A DNA stretch of 64,000 nucleotides from Pseudomonas graminis (lineage in GTDB: Bacteria > Pseudomonadota > Gammaproteobacteria > Pseudomonadales > Pseudomonadaceae), in the NCBI RefSeq assembly GCF_013201545.1, contig NZ_CP053746.1, forward strand, positions 1,279,001-1,343,000, in the 5' to 3' direction. The notes under the pieces are model-generated. The model saw only the letters and a program-made list of their open reading frames with translations, searched no databases and was not told the DNA's origin. Below are positions 15,970 to 24,254 of this stretch, piece after piece. The translations under genes and the position numbers were made by a program. Position 1 is the stretch's first letter, and every line of letters starts with the position of its first letter.

Positions 15970-17930
15970 TAATGCGCCTCCGCAGGTTCACGTCGGGCCG
16001 CCGCCGGTTTTACCGGCGCGGTATCTTCCAGCAGTGCGTCAGCCACCAGCTCGGCGATGTCCTTGATCATCGGCCGTGGCTCCACAACGCCTTCGAGCAT
16101 TGCGGTGCACTGTGGACAACCCACCGCCACCAGCTCGGCGCCCGTCTCGCGAATGTCGTCCATGCGCATGTCCGGGATGCGTTGTTTGCCGGGAATGTCG
16201 GTAATCGGCGCGCCGCCGCCGCCGCCGCAGCAACGTGAGCGGAATCCGGATCGGACCATTTCTTTAACCTCGATGCCCAGCGCACGCAGCACATCGCGCG
16301 GCGCCTGGTACTCGCCGTTGTAACGGCCGAGGTAGCACGGGTCGTGATAGGTGACGCTGGTGCCTGTGTGCTGGCCCAGATTCAGCGCGCCGTTACCAAT
16401 CAGCTCGGCCAGATACGTGCTGTGGTGCTGTACGACGTAGTGACCGTCGAACGCGCCGTATTCGTTTTTCAGCACATGAAAGCTGTGCGGGTCGCAGGTG
16501 ACGATGCGCTTGAACTCGTACTGCGCCAGCGTCTGGATGTTGCGTCTGGCGAGCATCTGAAACGTCGCCTCATCTCCCAGACGACGGGCCACATCGCCGC
16601 TGTCGCGTTCTTCCAGCCCCAGCACGGCGAAGTCGACCTTGGCGGCTTTCAGTACTTTGACGAAGGCGCGCAAGGTGCGCTGATTGCGCATGTCGAATGC
16701 GCCGTCACCGACCCAGAACAGCACGTCCACGGTTTTCTTGTGGCTCATGAGGTCAAGGTTCAGGTCGGCCGCCCAGTTCATGCGTCCGCCCGGCGCGAAG
16801 CCGCCTGGGTTGTCGGTCGCGATCAGGTTTTCCAGAACCTCGGCGCCCTTGTTGGGGGTGGCGCCTTTTTCGAGGGTCAGATGCCGGCGCATGTCGACGA
16901 TCGCGTCTACGTGCTCGATCATCATCGGGCACTCTTCCACGCAGGCCCGGCAGGTCGTGCACGACCACAGGGTGTCGGCGTCGACCAGCCCGTTGACGAT
17001 AGGTTGATGGGGATTGCCGCCATGCTCGCCAATAGGCTTGCCCTGGCCGCCGAGGGACGGATAAGGGCTGCCGGCGAAGTGGGCATCGGTGCCGCCCGCC
17101 AGACCGACGACCATGTCCTGTATCAGTTTTTTCGGGTTCAGCGGCTGGCCGGCGGCGAAGGCAGGACAGGCAGCTTCGCACTTGCCGCACTGCACGCACG
17201 CATCGAAACCGAGGAGCTGATTCCAAGTGAAATCCTTGGGTTTTTCTACGCCCAACGGCGCGGTGTTGTCCGCCAGATCGAGGGGCTTCAACCCTGTGGA
17301 GCGGCCACCGCCGAAGCGCTCGGGGCGCCGGTGCCACGCCAGGTGCAATGCGCCGGCGAAGGCGTGTTTCATCGGGCCGCCCCAGGTCATGCCGAGGAAC
17401 AATTCGCAGACGCCCCAGAGCACGCCAATCCCCAGAATGATCGCCAGCAACCAGCCCCCGAAGTTCACCGGCAGTACGCCCGCAACGGGCAGCGTGACGA
17501 TAAAGAACGAACCCGAGAACGCCAGCAGGCTTTTTGGCAGACGCATCCACGGGCCTTTCGACAGCCGACTCGGCGGATTGCGTCGACGCAGGCACATGAA
17601 GATTGCGCCCACGAACATGACGGCTGACACCAGCAGCAGCGCGTAACCGAGGACCCGGTTATGCCACCCAAGCCCGTGTACCAGAATCGCCAGGACGATC
17701 GACGCCACCGCGCCGCCGGCCGTGGCCACGTGGGTGTTGGCGATGTATTTGTCCCGCGCGACGACGTGGTGCAGATCGACCATGTAGCGCTTGGGCATCG
17801 CCAGCAATCCGCCGAGCAGATCGACCTTGGCGGCACGCCCGTTGCGCCACAGACTCACCCGCCGCAGCGCGCCAAGGACCGCGAGGGCCAGGGCAGCGAA
17901 AAGCAGGATGGGAAGAAGGGTGTTTAACAT
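15969..17930 (-). CDS. dgcB: Dimethylglycine demethylase subunit DgcB (Fe-S membrane protein)
   Basis: A 653-residue heterodisulfide-reductase-like iron-sulfur protein working with DgcA. Membrane segments lie near 1-21, 70-115 and 138-180. Then come two 4Fe-4S motifs, C245-x2-C-x2-C-x3-CP (CVQCGKCEAACP) and C324-x2-C-x2-C-x3-CP (CTTCRACVEECP), and two cysteine-rich CCG-type blocks (ending CYLGRYNGE and CCGGGGG). The frame opens at 17951, but ATG 17930 has GAGG eight bases upstream. It probably passes electrons from demethylation to ETF or the quinone pool; that direction is inference. The gap to dgcA upstream holds a repeat element. Confidence 0.92.
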   Translation of the reverse strand: MLNTLLPILLFAALALAVLGALRRVSLWRNGRAAKVDLLGGLLAMPKRYMVDLHHVVARDKYIANTHVATAGGAVASIVLAILVHGLGWHNRVLGYALLLVSAVMFVGAIFMCLRRRNPPSRLSKGPWMRLPKSLLAFSGSFFIVTLPVAGVLPVNFGGWLLAIILGIGVLWGVCELFLGMTWGGPMKHAFAGALHLAWHRRPERFGGGRSTGLKPLDLADNTAPLGVEKPKDFTWNQLLGFDACVQCGKCEAACPAFAAGQPLNPKKLIQDMVVGLAGGTDAHFAGSPYPSLGGQGKPIGEHGGNPHQPIVNGLVDADTLWSCTTCRACVEECPMMIEHVDAIVDMRRHLTLEKGATPNKGAEVLENLIATDNPGGFAPGGRMNWAADLNLDLMSHKKTVDVLFWVGDGAFDMRNQRTLRAFVKVLKAAKVDFAVLGLEERDSGDVARRLGDEATFQMLARRNIQTLAQYEFKRIVTCDPHSFHVLKNEYGAFDGHYVVQHHSTYLAELIGNGALNLGQHTGTSVTYHDPCYLGRYNGEYQAPRDVLRALGIEVKEMVRSGFRSRCCGGGGGAPITDIPGKQRIPDMRMDDIRETGAELVAVGCPQCTAMLEGVVEPRPMIKDIAELVADALLEDTAPVKPAAARREPAEAH

Positions 17931-17941
17931 CGAGGTACCCT

Positions 17942-18030
17942 CGAGCTGCAAGCTTCAAGCCACAAGTTGCAAGCAAAAGCCGGTCACCCATTGCTCTTGC
18001 CTGCAGCTTGAAACTTGCCGCTTGAGGCTG
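17942..18030. repeat. GCAAGCTTCAAGC-type palindromic repeat
   Basis: AGCTGCAAGCTTCAAGCCACAA is partly inverted against TTGCCTGCAGCTTGAAACTTG. Related copies occur at 46494-46583 and 48193-48358. Here it separates dgcA from dgcB inside an operon, so it will be transcribed and could set differential mRNA stability. Confidence 0.7.
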
Positions 18031-18033
18031 ATC

Positions 18034-20094
18034 TTAGAAGTCTTTACACAGCCTGAGTGCGTCATAGATCGCCGCATGGGTATTGCGTTGAGCCACGCAA
18101 TCGCCAATGCGGAACAGCAGATACCCGTCACCCGGCTGACTCAACGACGGCTGCGGCTGAATCGCAAACAGGGCGTCGATGTCGATCTGGCCTTTGTTGC
18201 GCGAACCTTCCTTCATCCCGTAGTAGAGCGCTTCGTCAGGACGCACGCCGTTCTCGATCACCACCTGATCAATCACCCGCTCCTCTTTGGCGCCGGTGTA
18301 TTCGTTCTCCAGCACGGCCACCAACTTGTCGCCCTCGCGGTAAACCTTTTCCAGCATAAGGTCGCCGGTCATGATCACTTCTTTCGGGTACATGCTGCGG
18401 TAGTAGGTCGGGAACGACGTGCCGCCGATGGCCACACCCGGCTTGATGTCGTCGGTGACGATCTCGACCTGGCTACCCTTGTCGGCGAGAAAATCTGCCA
18501 CGGACATGCCGGTGAATTCGCAGATGGTGTCGTAGACCAGCACGTTCTTGCCCGGCGCGACTTTGCCGTCAAGCACATCCCAACTGCTGACGACCAACCC
18601 TTCGGCCGCGCCCCAATGCTCGTTCTGCTCAATGAATGGATGACCGCCGACCGCCAGCACCACCACGTCCGGACGCAGGTCCATGATGGTCGCAATGTCT
18701 GCCGCCGTGCCAAGGCGCAAATCCACTTTCAGGCGAGCCAGCTCCAGCTGATACCAGCGCGTGATGCCGGCGATCTGATCGCGCTGCGGCGCTTTCGATG
18801 CCGTGGTGATCTGGCCGCCGATGGCGTCTTTCTTCTCGAACAAAGTGACGTCGTGGCCCCGCTCGGCCGAGACACGCGCCGCTTCCATCCCCGCAGGCCC
18901 TGCCCCGACGATCACCACCTTGCGCTTCACACCGGTGGTCTTTTCGATGATGTGCGGCACGCCCATGTATTCGCGGGACGTCGCGGCGTTCTGAATGCAC
19001 AGCACATCCAAACCCTGGTACTGACGGTCGATGCAATAGTTGGCACCGACGCACTGACGGATCTGGTCGACCTGACCCATTTTGATCTTGGTGATCAGGT
19101 GCGGGTCGGCGATGTGCGCGCGGGTCATGCCGACCATGTCGACGTAGCCGCCTTCGAGGATGCGCGTCGCCTGATTCGGGTCCTTGATGTTCTGCGCGTG
19201 CAGGACCGGCGCCTTGACCACTTCCTTGATCCCGGCCGCCAGATGCAGAAATGGCTCCGGTGGATAACTCATGTTCGGAATGACGTTGGCGAGGGTGTTG
19301 TGCGTGTCGCAGCCCGATCCCACCACCCCGATGAAGTCGATCATGCCGGTCTGGTCGTAGTACCTGGCGATTTCCTTCATGTCTTCGTGGCTGAGGCCGT
19401 CCGGGTGGAACTCGTCGCCGCATAGGCGCAGGCCCACGCAAAAGTCCGGACCGACTTCCTTGCGCACGGCCTTGATCACTTCCAGGCCGAAACGCATGCG
19501 GTTTTCAAAGCTGCCGCCCCACTCGTCAGTACGCTTGTTGACGCGTGGGCTCCAGAACTGGTCGATCATGTGCTGGTGCACCGCCGACAGCTCGACGCCG
19601 TCCAAACCACCGGCCTTGGCGCGCGCTGCCGCGCTGGCGTAGTTGCCGATCACCCGCCAGATTTCTTCCGGCTCGATGGTCTTGCAGGTCGCACGGTGTA
19701 CAGGCTCGCGGATGCCCGAGGGCGACATCAGCGTCGGCCAATGATCGCCGTCCCAACGGGAGCGACGGCCCATGTGGGTAATCTGGATCATGATCTTGGC
19801 GCCGTGCTTGTGCATGGCGTCAGCGAGGTTCTGGAAGTGCGGAATGATCTTGTCGGTTGCCAGGTTGACCGATTTCCACCAGCCTTGCGGGCTGTCGATG
19901 GCCACGCTGGACGAGCCGCCGCAAATGGCCAGACCGATGCCGCCTTTGGCTTTCTCCTCGTAGTACTTTACGTAACGGTCGGTGGTCATGCCGCCGTCGG
20001 TGGCGTAGACCTCGGCGTGTGCGGTACTCAATACGCGGTTGCGTATGGTCAATTTACCGATCTGAATCGGTTGAAACATCGCTTCGAAAGCCAT
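18034..20094 (-). CDS. dgcA: Dimethylglycine demethylase subunit DgcA
   Basis: A 686-residue old-yellow-enzyme-type dehydrogenase that demethylates dimethylglycine to sarcosine. An FMN TIM barrel (about 5-360) has MIQITHMGRRSRWDGD and GLDGVELSAVHQHMIDQFWSP. A 4Fe-4S cluster region is CVGANYCIDR...CIQN (about 345-370). A C-terminal Rossmann domain shows VVIVGAGPAGMEAARVSAERGHDV. It is full length for the dgcA / trimethylamine dehydrogenase-like family. The order (transcribed) dipeptidase, DUF5943 gene, dgcA, dgcB, ETF alpha, ETF beta follows the PA5396-PA5400 arrangement. Confidence 0.95.
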   Translation of the reverse strand: MAFEAMFQPIQIGKLTIRNRVLSTAHAEVYATDGGMTTDRYVKYYEEKAKGGIGLAICGGSSSVAIDSPQGWWKSVNLATDKIIPHFQNLADAMHKHGAKIMIQITHMGRRSRWDGDHWPTLMSPSGIREPVHRATCKTIEPEEIWRVIGNYASAAARAKAGGLDGVELSAVHQHMIDQFWSPRVNKRTDEWGGSFENRMRFGLEVIKAVRKEVGPDFCVGLRLCGDEFHPDGLSHEDMKEIARYYDQTGMIDFIGVVGSGCDTHNTLANVIPNMSYPPEPFLHLAAGIKEVVKAPVLHAQNIKDPNQATRILEGGYVDMVGMTRAHIADPHLITKIKMGQVDQIRQCVGANYCIDRQYQGLDVLCIQNAATSREYMGVPHIIEKTTGVKRKVVIVGAGPAGMEAARVSAERGHDVTLFEKKDAIGGQITTASKAPQRDQIAGITRWYQLELARLKVDLRLGTAADIATIMDLRPDVVVLAVGGHPFIEQNEHWGAAEGLVVSSWDVLDGKVAPGKNVLVYDTICEFTGMSVADFLADKGSQVEIVTDDIKPGVAIGGTSFPTYYRSMYPKEVIMTGDLMLEKVYREGDKLVAVLENEYTGAKEERVIDQVVIENGVRPDEALYYGMKEGSRNKGQIDIDALFAIQPQPSLSQPGDGYLLFRIGDCVAQRNTHAAIYDALRLCKDF

Positions 20095-20109
20095 GACGGA
20101 AACCTCGAC

Positions 20110-20640
20110 TTACAACGGCTTGACGACAAACAGGCCGTCGTCATGGCCTTCTTCGGATCCGCCGTAAACCTGCTCGGCCACGGTGCGGATTTTGCTGCCG
20201 CTGGCTTCCAGGACCTGGTCCATGGCGCCGGCAAACCAGCCGGTGAACATGTAATCAACCTTGCGACCCACTTTGCCGTAGACGTAAACGAAGGCCGAGT
20301 GCTCGAGCTTGACGCTGGCGGTGCCTTTTTCCAGATCGATGTCCTGAATCTTGAACAGGCCCCAACCGCGCTGGGACAGACGATTCATGTAGTGCTCGAA
20401 CACCGCGACGCCCTCGATGCCGTGGCATTCGGCCTCTTTCTCGCACCAGTGCCAGGCGGACTTGTAGCCGGCCTTGTAGAGGATTTCGGCATACGCCTCG
20501 GCGCCCAGCACTTCTTCGATGCCCATGTGGTTATTGACGAAGAAATGCCGCGGCACGTACAGCATCGGCAGGGCGTCGGAGGTCCAGACACCGGTCTCGC
20601 TGTCGACTTCGATTGGCAATTGCGGGGCGATCTTGGCCAT
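20110..20640 (-). CDS. DUF5943 domain protein of the dgc operon
   Basis: A 176-residue protein always found next to dgcA in pseudomonads (PA5397 type). It has V4R / heme-NO-binding-like features: an N-terminal block YVPRHFFVNNHMGIEEVLGAEAY, a central CEKEAECHGIEG and a C-terminal YMFTGWFAGAMDQVLEASGS. The biochemical role is not known to me; a binding or maturation function for the demethylase is a guess from context. It is separated from dgcA by 15 bases and follows the dipeptidase gene by 88 bases, so the three should be cotranscribed. Confidence 0.85.
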   Translation of the reverse strand: MAKIAPQLPIEVDSETGVWTSDALPMLYVPRHFFVNNHMGIEEVLGAEAYAEILYKAGYKSAWHWCEKEAECHGIEGVAVFEHYMNRLSQRGWGLFKIQDIDLEKGTASVKLEHSAFVYVYGKVGRKVDYMFTGWFAGAMDQVLEASGSKIRTVAEQVYGGSEEGHDDGLFVVKPL

Positions 20641-20728
20641 GGAAACTTAACTCCGAAAAATTCGAGTGGATGCCATCTCCGCGAGGGGGAGAGGGAAAAT
20701 TCAGTGCTCGGCGCGTGTGGCCGGAGGC

Positions 20729-21706
20729 TTATTCGCCCCAGACGTCGCCCAGAATGCGAACCCAGTTTTCGCCCATGATCTTGCGCACCACGCGCTCGGA
20801 GTGGCCGCGTTTGAGCAGGGTTTCGGTGAGGTTCGGGAATTCGCCGACGGTGCGAATGCCCAGCGGGTTGATGATCTTGCCGAAGTTGGTCAGGCGGCGG
20901 GCGTAGCCTTTGTCGTGGGTCAGGTATTCGAAAAATTCCTGGCCGTGACCCTGGGTGAAGTCAGTGCCGATGCCGATGGCGTCTTCGCCGACGATGTTCA
21001 TCACGTACTCGATGGCTTCGGCGTAATCGTCGATGGTCGAATCGATGCCCTTGGCCAAGAACGGCGCAAACATTGTCACGCCGACAAAGCCGCCGTGATC
21101 GGCGATGAACTTCAGCTCGGCGTCGGATTTGTTGCGCGGGTGTTCTTTGAGGCCCGAAGGCAGGCAGTGGGAGTAGGTCACTGGCTTCTTCGATTCGAGG
21201 ATGACTTCCTCGGAAGTCTTCGAGCCGACATGGGAGAGGTCGCACATGACGCCGACACGGTTCATCTCCGCGACGATTTCACGACCGAAGCCCGACAGGC
21301 CGCCGTCGCGCTCGTAGCAGCCGGTGCCCACCAGATTCTGGGTGTTGTAGCACATCTGCACGATACCCACGCCCAGCTGTTTGAAGATCTCGACGTAGCC
21401 GATCTGGTCCTCAAAGGCGTGGGCATTCTGGAAGCCGAAAAGGATGCCGGTCTTGCCCTGCTCCTTGGCCTTGCGGATGTCAGCCGTGTTGCGCACCTGG
21501 ATCACCAGGTCGCTGTTTTCACGAATCAGTTTCTGGCTGGACGCGATGCCGTTGACGGTCTGCTGAAAACCTTCCCACACCGAAACTGTGCAGTTGGCCA
21601 TGGTCAGGCCGCCTTTGCGCATGTCTTCGAACAGCTCACGGTTCCATTTGGCAATGATCAACCCGTCAATGACGATGCTGTCGGCGTGTAATTCGGCTGG
21701 GCTCAT
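20729..21706 (-). CDS. Membrane-dipeptidase family (M19) amidohydrolase
   Basis: A 325-residue renal-dipeptidase-type metallohydrolase (PA5396 type), first gene of the dgc operon. Family signs are VIDGLIIAKWN, GFQNAHAFED, the metal-ligand region MCDLSHVGSKTSEEVI, SHCLPSGLKEHPRNKSD and IGTDFTQGHG. The first metal site is HxD in most family members, but here the corresponding segment near the N-terminus reads VIDGLIIAK without the usual HNDLP, so the metal site may be altered. Its substrate in betaine catabolism is unknown. The start ATG at 21706 has only a weak AGGGGACCGCC upstream. Confidence 0.85.
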   Translation of the reverse strand: MSPAELHADSIVIDGLIIAKWNRELFEDMRKGGLTMANCTVSVWEGFQQTVNGIASSQKLIRENSDLVIQVRNTADIRKAKEQGKTGILFGFQNAHAFEDQIGYVEIFKQLGVGIVQMCYNTQNLVGTGCYERDGGLSGFGREIVAEMNRVGVMCDLSHVGSKTSEEVILESKKPVTYSHCLPSGLKEHPRNKSDAELKFIADHGGFVGVTMFAPFLAKGIDSTIDDYAEAIEYVMNIVGEDAIGIGTDFTQGHGQEFFEYLTHDKGYARRLTNFGKIINPLGIRTVGEFPNLTETLLKRGHSERVVRKIMGENWVRILGDVWGE

Positions 21707-21933
21707 CAGGCGGTCCCCTGGGGTTCTTTAATGGCCGGAAGGTCTGCCGGCGCTTTGGGGTCAGCATATGCCTGAGGGTTGGAGGAGCCGGGTGCAAAAA
21801 CGACAGGGGAATTGCCGAAAGCGTCAAGAAACGACAAAGGGACGACATGGCTTTTTGCAGCCCGCATTTGATACCTGTTCTTTGCCTCGCGCTTGGGCGA
21901 GAATCCAATCCATCTCTGACTCGGAAAGCCCTA

Positions 21934-22338
21934 ATGAAAACCATGTTTCTGGCTCTGGCTCTATTCGCGACAGGCGCACACGCTGCATCCAACCCGGCCG
22001 CGAACCCTTGTGACGGCGTTGAAGAAGATCAGCAGACGCTTGAGTGCTCGGTGTACAGCCGCGACACGGCGGAGAAGCTGCTGACAGAGAATGTTCAGAA
22101 CGTGCTTGAGCGTGTGCAGACGCAGTTCGGTGCGAACAAGGCCCAGGCCGAAGAATTCGCCACCAAACTCAAGGCCGCCCAGGAAGCCTGGAAAAAACTG
22201 CGTGACGCGGACTGCGCAGTGGAAGTGTTCCCGGCCAAGCCTGGCACCAAAGAGTTCAACATCGACCAGAACGATTGCCTGACCCGCGCCAGCGACGAAC
22301 GATCGGAGTATCTGGACACCGTCGCGCAGTCTGAGTGA
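21934..22338 (+). CDS. LprI-family secreted protein (DUF1311)
   Basis: A 134-residue protein with a signal peptide (MKTMFLALALFATGAHAA). The family residues of DUF1311 / LprI lysozyme-inhibitor proteins follow: four cysteines (C22-, C33-, a C in DADCAVEV and a C in QNDCLTRASDERSEYL) and a central helix rich in Lys and Ala. It probably acts in the periplasm; lysozyme inhibition is the known role of some members but is not shown for this one. The ATG at 21934 follows GGAAAGCCCTA. It stands alone, divergent from the dgc operon. Confidence 0.82.
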   Translation: MKTMFLALALFATGAHAASNPAANPCDGVEEDQQTLECSVYSRDTAEKLLTENVQNVLERVQTQFGANKAQAEEFATKLKAAQEAWKKLRDADCAVEVFPAKPGTKEFNIDQNDCLTRASDERSEYLDTVAQSE

Positions 22339-22385
22339 TCCCGAATGCGCTACCCTGACGCCCTTCCCGAGCTCAAGGTATGCAC

Positions 22386-22805
22386 ATGAACATCTGCGGC
22401 GTAGAAATCAAAGGCAGCGAGGCCATCTTCGCTGTCGCCACTCGCGCGTCCGGCGCGCTCGAACACCTTCCACTGCCGACCAAAAAGATCGCACTCGAAG
22501 ACGACGATGAAGCCGTCAACGTGAAAGCGTTCGCCCGCCAGATCGAGGCCTTCGTGCGCGATAACGGCATTGGTCACATCGCGATCAAAAAGCGCAGCAA
22601 GAAAGGCGAGTTCGCCGGCGGTCCGACGACGTTCAAGATCGAGACTATCTTTCAGCTGCTGGAAGACTGCGAGGTCATCCTGCTGTCGCCTCAGACGATT
22701 AATGCTCAGATGAAGAAGCACAGCTTTGAATTGCCGACGGCGTTGAACAAATATCAGCATGAGGCGTACAAAGCGGCGTGTTCGGCGTTGATGAAGACCA
22801 AGTAG
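22386..22805 (+). CDS. DUF3010 family protein
   Basis: A 139-residue cytosolic protein with the family start MNICGVEIKGSEAIFAVA. It has an alternating strand pattern suggestive of an RNase H-like fold (ICGVEIKGSEAI, then IGHIAIKKRSKKGEFAGG). Function unknown. An ATG at 22380 directly abuts AAGG, so 22386 is preferred. It is 47 bases after the LprI-type gene and may be cotranscribed with it. Confidence 0.8.
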   Translation: MNICGVEIKGSEAIFAVATRASGALEHLPLPTKKIALEDDDEAVNVKAFARQIEAFVRDNGIGHIAIKKRSKKGEFAGGPTTFKIETIFQLLEDCEVILLSPQTINAQMKKHSFELPTALNKYQHEAYKAACSALMKTK

Positions 22806-22857
22806 AAAGGTCTGCACCCGATCGCTTGCTCGGTGGTGGGCCGGGGTTAAATCCGAC

Positions 22858-22971
22858 TGTAGGACCGGCTTTAGCTGGGAAGGCGTCAGGCGCCACCACC
22901 TTAAACTGAGGGTGCTCAACCGGGCCTATTCCCGGCTAAAGCCGGTCCTACTGAACGAGCCGGAGCCTGAA
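22858..22971. repeat. REPIN, GGACCGGCTTTAGC type
   Basis: TAGGACCGGCTTTAGCTGGGAA is inverted against TTCCCGGCTAAAGCCGGTCCTA, about 70 bases apart. This is a full two-arm REPIN in a convergent spacer. Confidence 0.85.
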
Positions 22972-23008
22972 GAAGAAGACGAAAGCCGCCCGCCGGGTCA
23001 TTTATACC

Positions 23009-23032
23009 GAATTATAGTCGCGACTATAATTC
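23009..23032. promoter_or_regulatory. 24-base perfect palindrome, operator-like
   Basis: GAATTATAGTCG is followed directly by CGACTATAATTC. It lies 15 bases beyond the cdhR stop codon in a spacer where both neighbours end, so no visible gene is in the right place for it to regulate. Confidence 0.6.
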
Positions 23033-23046
23033 ACCATAATTGAGCA

Positions 23047-24003
23047 TCAAACAGCCTTCACCTCGCGTGTGCGCCCTCGATCCTCCCTCGGGCACAGCAC
23101 AAATTTTGCTCTGTAACTACGGGTGAAATACGACGGCGATTCAAACCCGCAGGCGATGCTGACTTCCAACACGCTCATATCGCTCTGACGCAGCAGTTGC
23201 CTGGCTTTTTCCAGCCGCAGGCCGAGGTAGAAGTTGCTCGGCGTGTCATTCAAGTGCAGACGAAACAACCGCTCCAGCTGACGCCGCGTCACCTGAATTC
23301 CTTCCGCCAGTTCCAGCGTGCTCAGCGGCGGCTCGGTGTGCTGCTCCATGACCCCGATGACCTGTACCAGTTTCTTGTTATTGATGCCGTAACGGGTGGC
23401 GATCTGCATGCGCTGGTGGTCTTTGCGCTGGCGTATGCGCCCGAGGACGAACTGCTCGGACACCTTGATCGCCATATCCGCGCCATGGGCCTGCCCAATC
23501 AGGTCAAGCATCATGTCGATGGAGGCCGTGCCTCCGGCGGAGGTGATGCGGCGCCGGTCGATCTCGAATAGCTCCTGCGTCGCTTGCAGCCGGGGATAGG
23601 TTTCCTTGAAGGCGTCCAGCGCTTCCCAGTGCAGGGTCAGGCGATACCCCTCCAACAGACCGGCTTGGGCGAGGACGAAACTGCCGGTGTCGATCGCCCC
23701 GAGAACCACGCCTTCCAGGTCCAGCCGGCGCAGCCAGTGTTCCAGTGTCCCGGTGTAAAACTTCAATGGATCAACGCTGCCCATCACCCACAGTGTCGCA
23801 TCCTTTTTCAGCGGCTCAAGCGCGGCGTCGGCGTTTACCGACATGCCGTTGCTGGCAATCACAGGACCACCGTCGACGCTCAGGATGTGCCAGCGAAACA
23901 GCTCGCCTCCAAAACGATTGGCGACGCGCAGCGGCTCCAGCGCCGACACGAAGCCCATCATCGAAAAGCCGGGCATGAGCAGAAAGTAGAAATCCTGGGA
24001 CAT
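23047..24003 (-). CDS. cdhR: Carnitine catabolism regulator CdhR (GlxA/AraC family)
   Basis: A 318-residue regulator. An N-terminal DJ-1/PfpI-like domain (about 1-170, YFLLMPGFSMMGFVSALEPLRVAN) is followed by an AraC-type DNA-binding domain with two helix-turn-helix units (about 215-305, with LELAEGIQVTRRQLERLFRLHL and SVLEVSIACGFESPSYFTRSYRAKF). Close relatives GbdR and SouR respond to betaine and sarcosine. The adjacent divergent cdhCAB operon makes CdhR, the carnitine-linked member, the best call. The last residues after the second HTH (CPREDRGRTREVKAV) are normal for the family. Confidence 0.88.
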   Translation of the reverse strand: MSQDFYFLLMPGFSMMGFVSALEPLRVANRFGGELFRWHILSVDGGPVIASNGMSVNADAALEPLKKDATLWVMGSVDPLKFYTGTLEHWLRRLDLEGVVLGAIDTGSFVLAQAGLLEGYRLTLHWEALDAFKETYPRLQATQELFEIDRRRITSAGGTASIDMMLDLIGQAHGADMAIKVSEQFVLGRIRQRKDHQRMQIATRYGINNKKLVQVIGVMEQHTEPPLSTLELAEGIQVTRRQLERLFRLHLNDTPSNFYLGLRLEKARQLLRQSDMSVLEVSIACGFESPSYFTRSYRAKFVLCPREDRGRTREVKAV

Positions 24004-24130
24004 CGTTGGCGCGTTCCTAGGGATCGGAGCAGATGGGCGATTGGGGTGGAGACGTGAGTTCAGAAATGATCATGCCTCTTGGGCCCGATCATCAAATACA
24101 CCTCTTGCCGATGGGCAGCAACAGCACAGG

Positions 24131-24187
24131 TCGCTGCTGTGCAAGACCGTGTCGCCGCTGTGCGTTTTGAAAAGCTCGCCGCTGCGT
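24131..24187 (+). promoter_or_regulatory. Three direct TCGCYGCTG repeats before cdhC
   Basis: TCGCTGCTGTGC (24131), TCGCCGCTGTGC (24152) and TCGCCGCTGCGT (24176) are spaced 21 and 24 bases apart on one strand, upstream of cdhC and divergent from cdhR. This is the arrangement expected of AraC-family half-sites, so CdhR or GbdR sites are likely. An ATGATC / GATCAT pair at 24066-24092 is also present. Confidence 0.45.
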
Positions 24188-24254
24188 AGTTTTGCACCTC
24201 AAAAGCGGGCCGCAAACGTCCGCGTCATTGTCTGGCCTGCAAGGAACCTCCCCC

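Noticed and set aside
17791..19425. 544-codon open frame on the plus strand
   Set aside because: Antisense to dgcA and the dgcB 5 prime end; dgcA has clear FMN and Rossmann motifs in the other direction.
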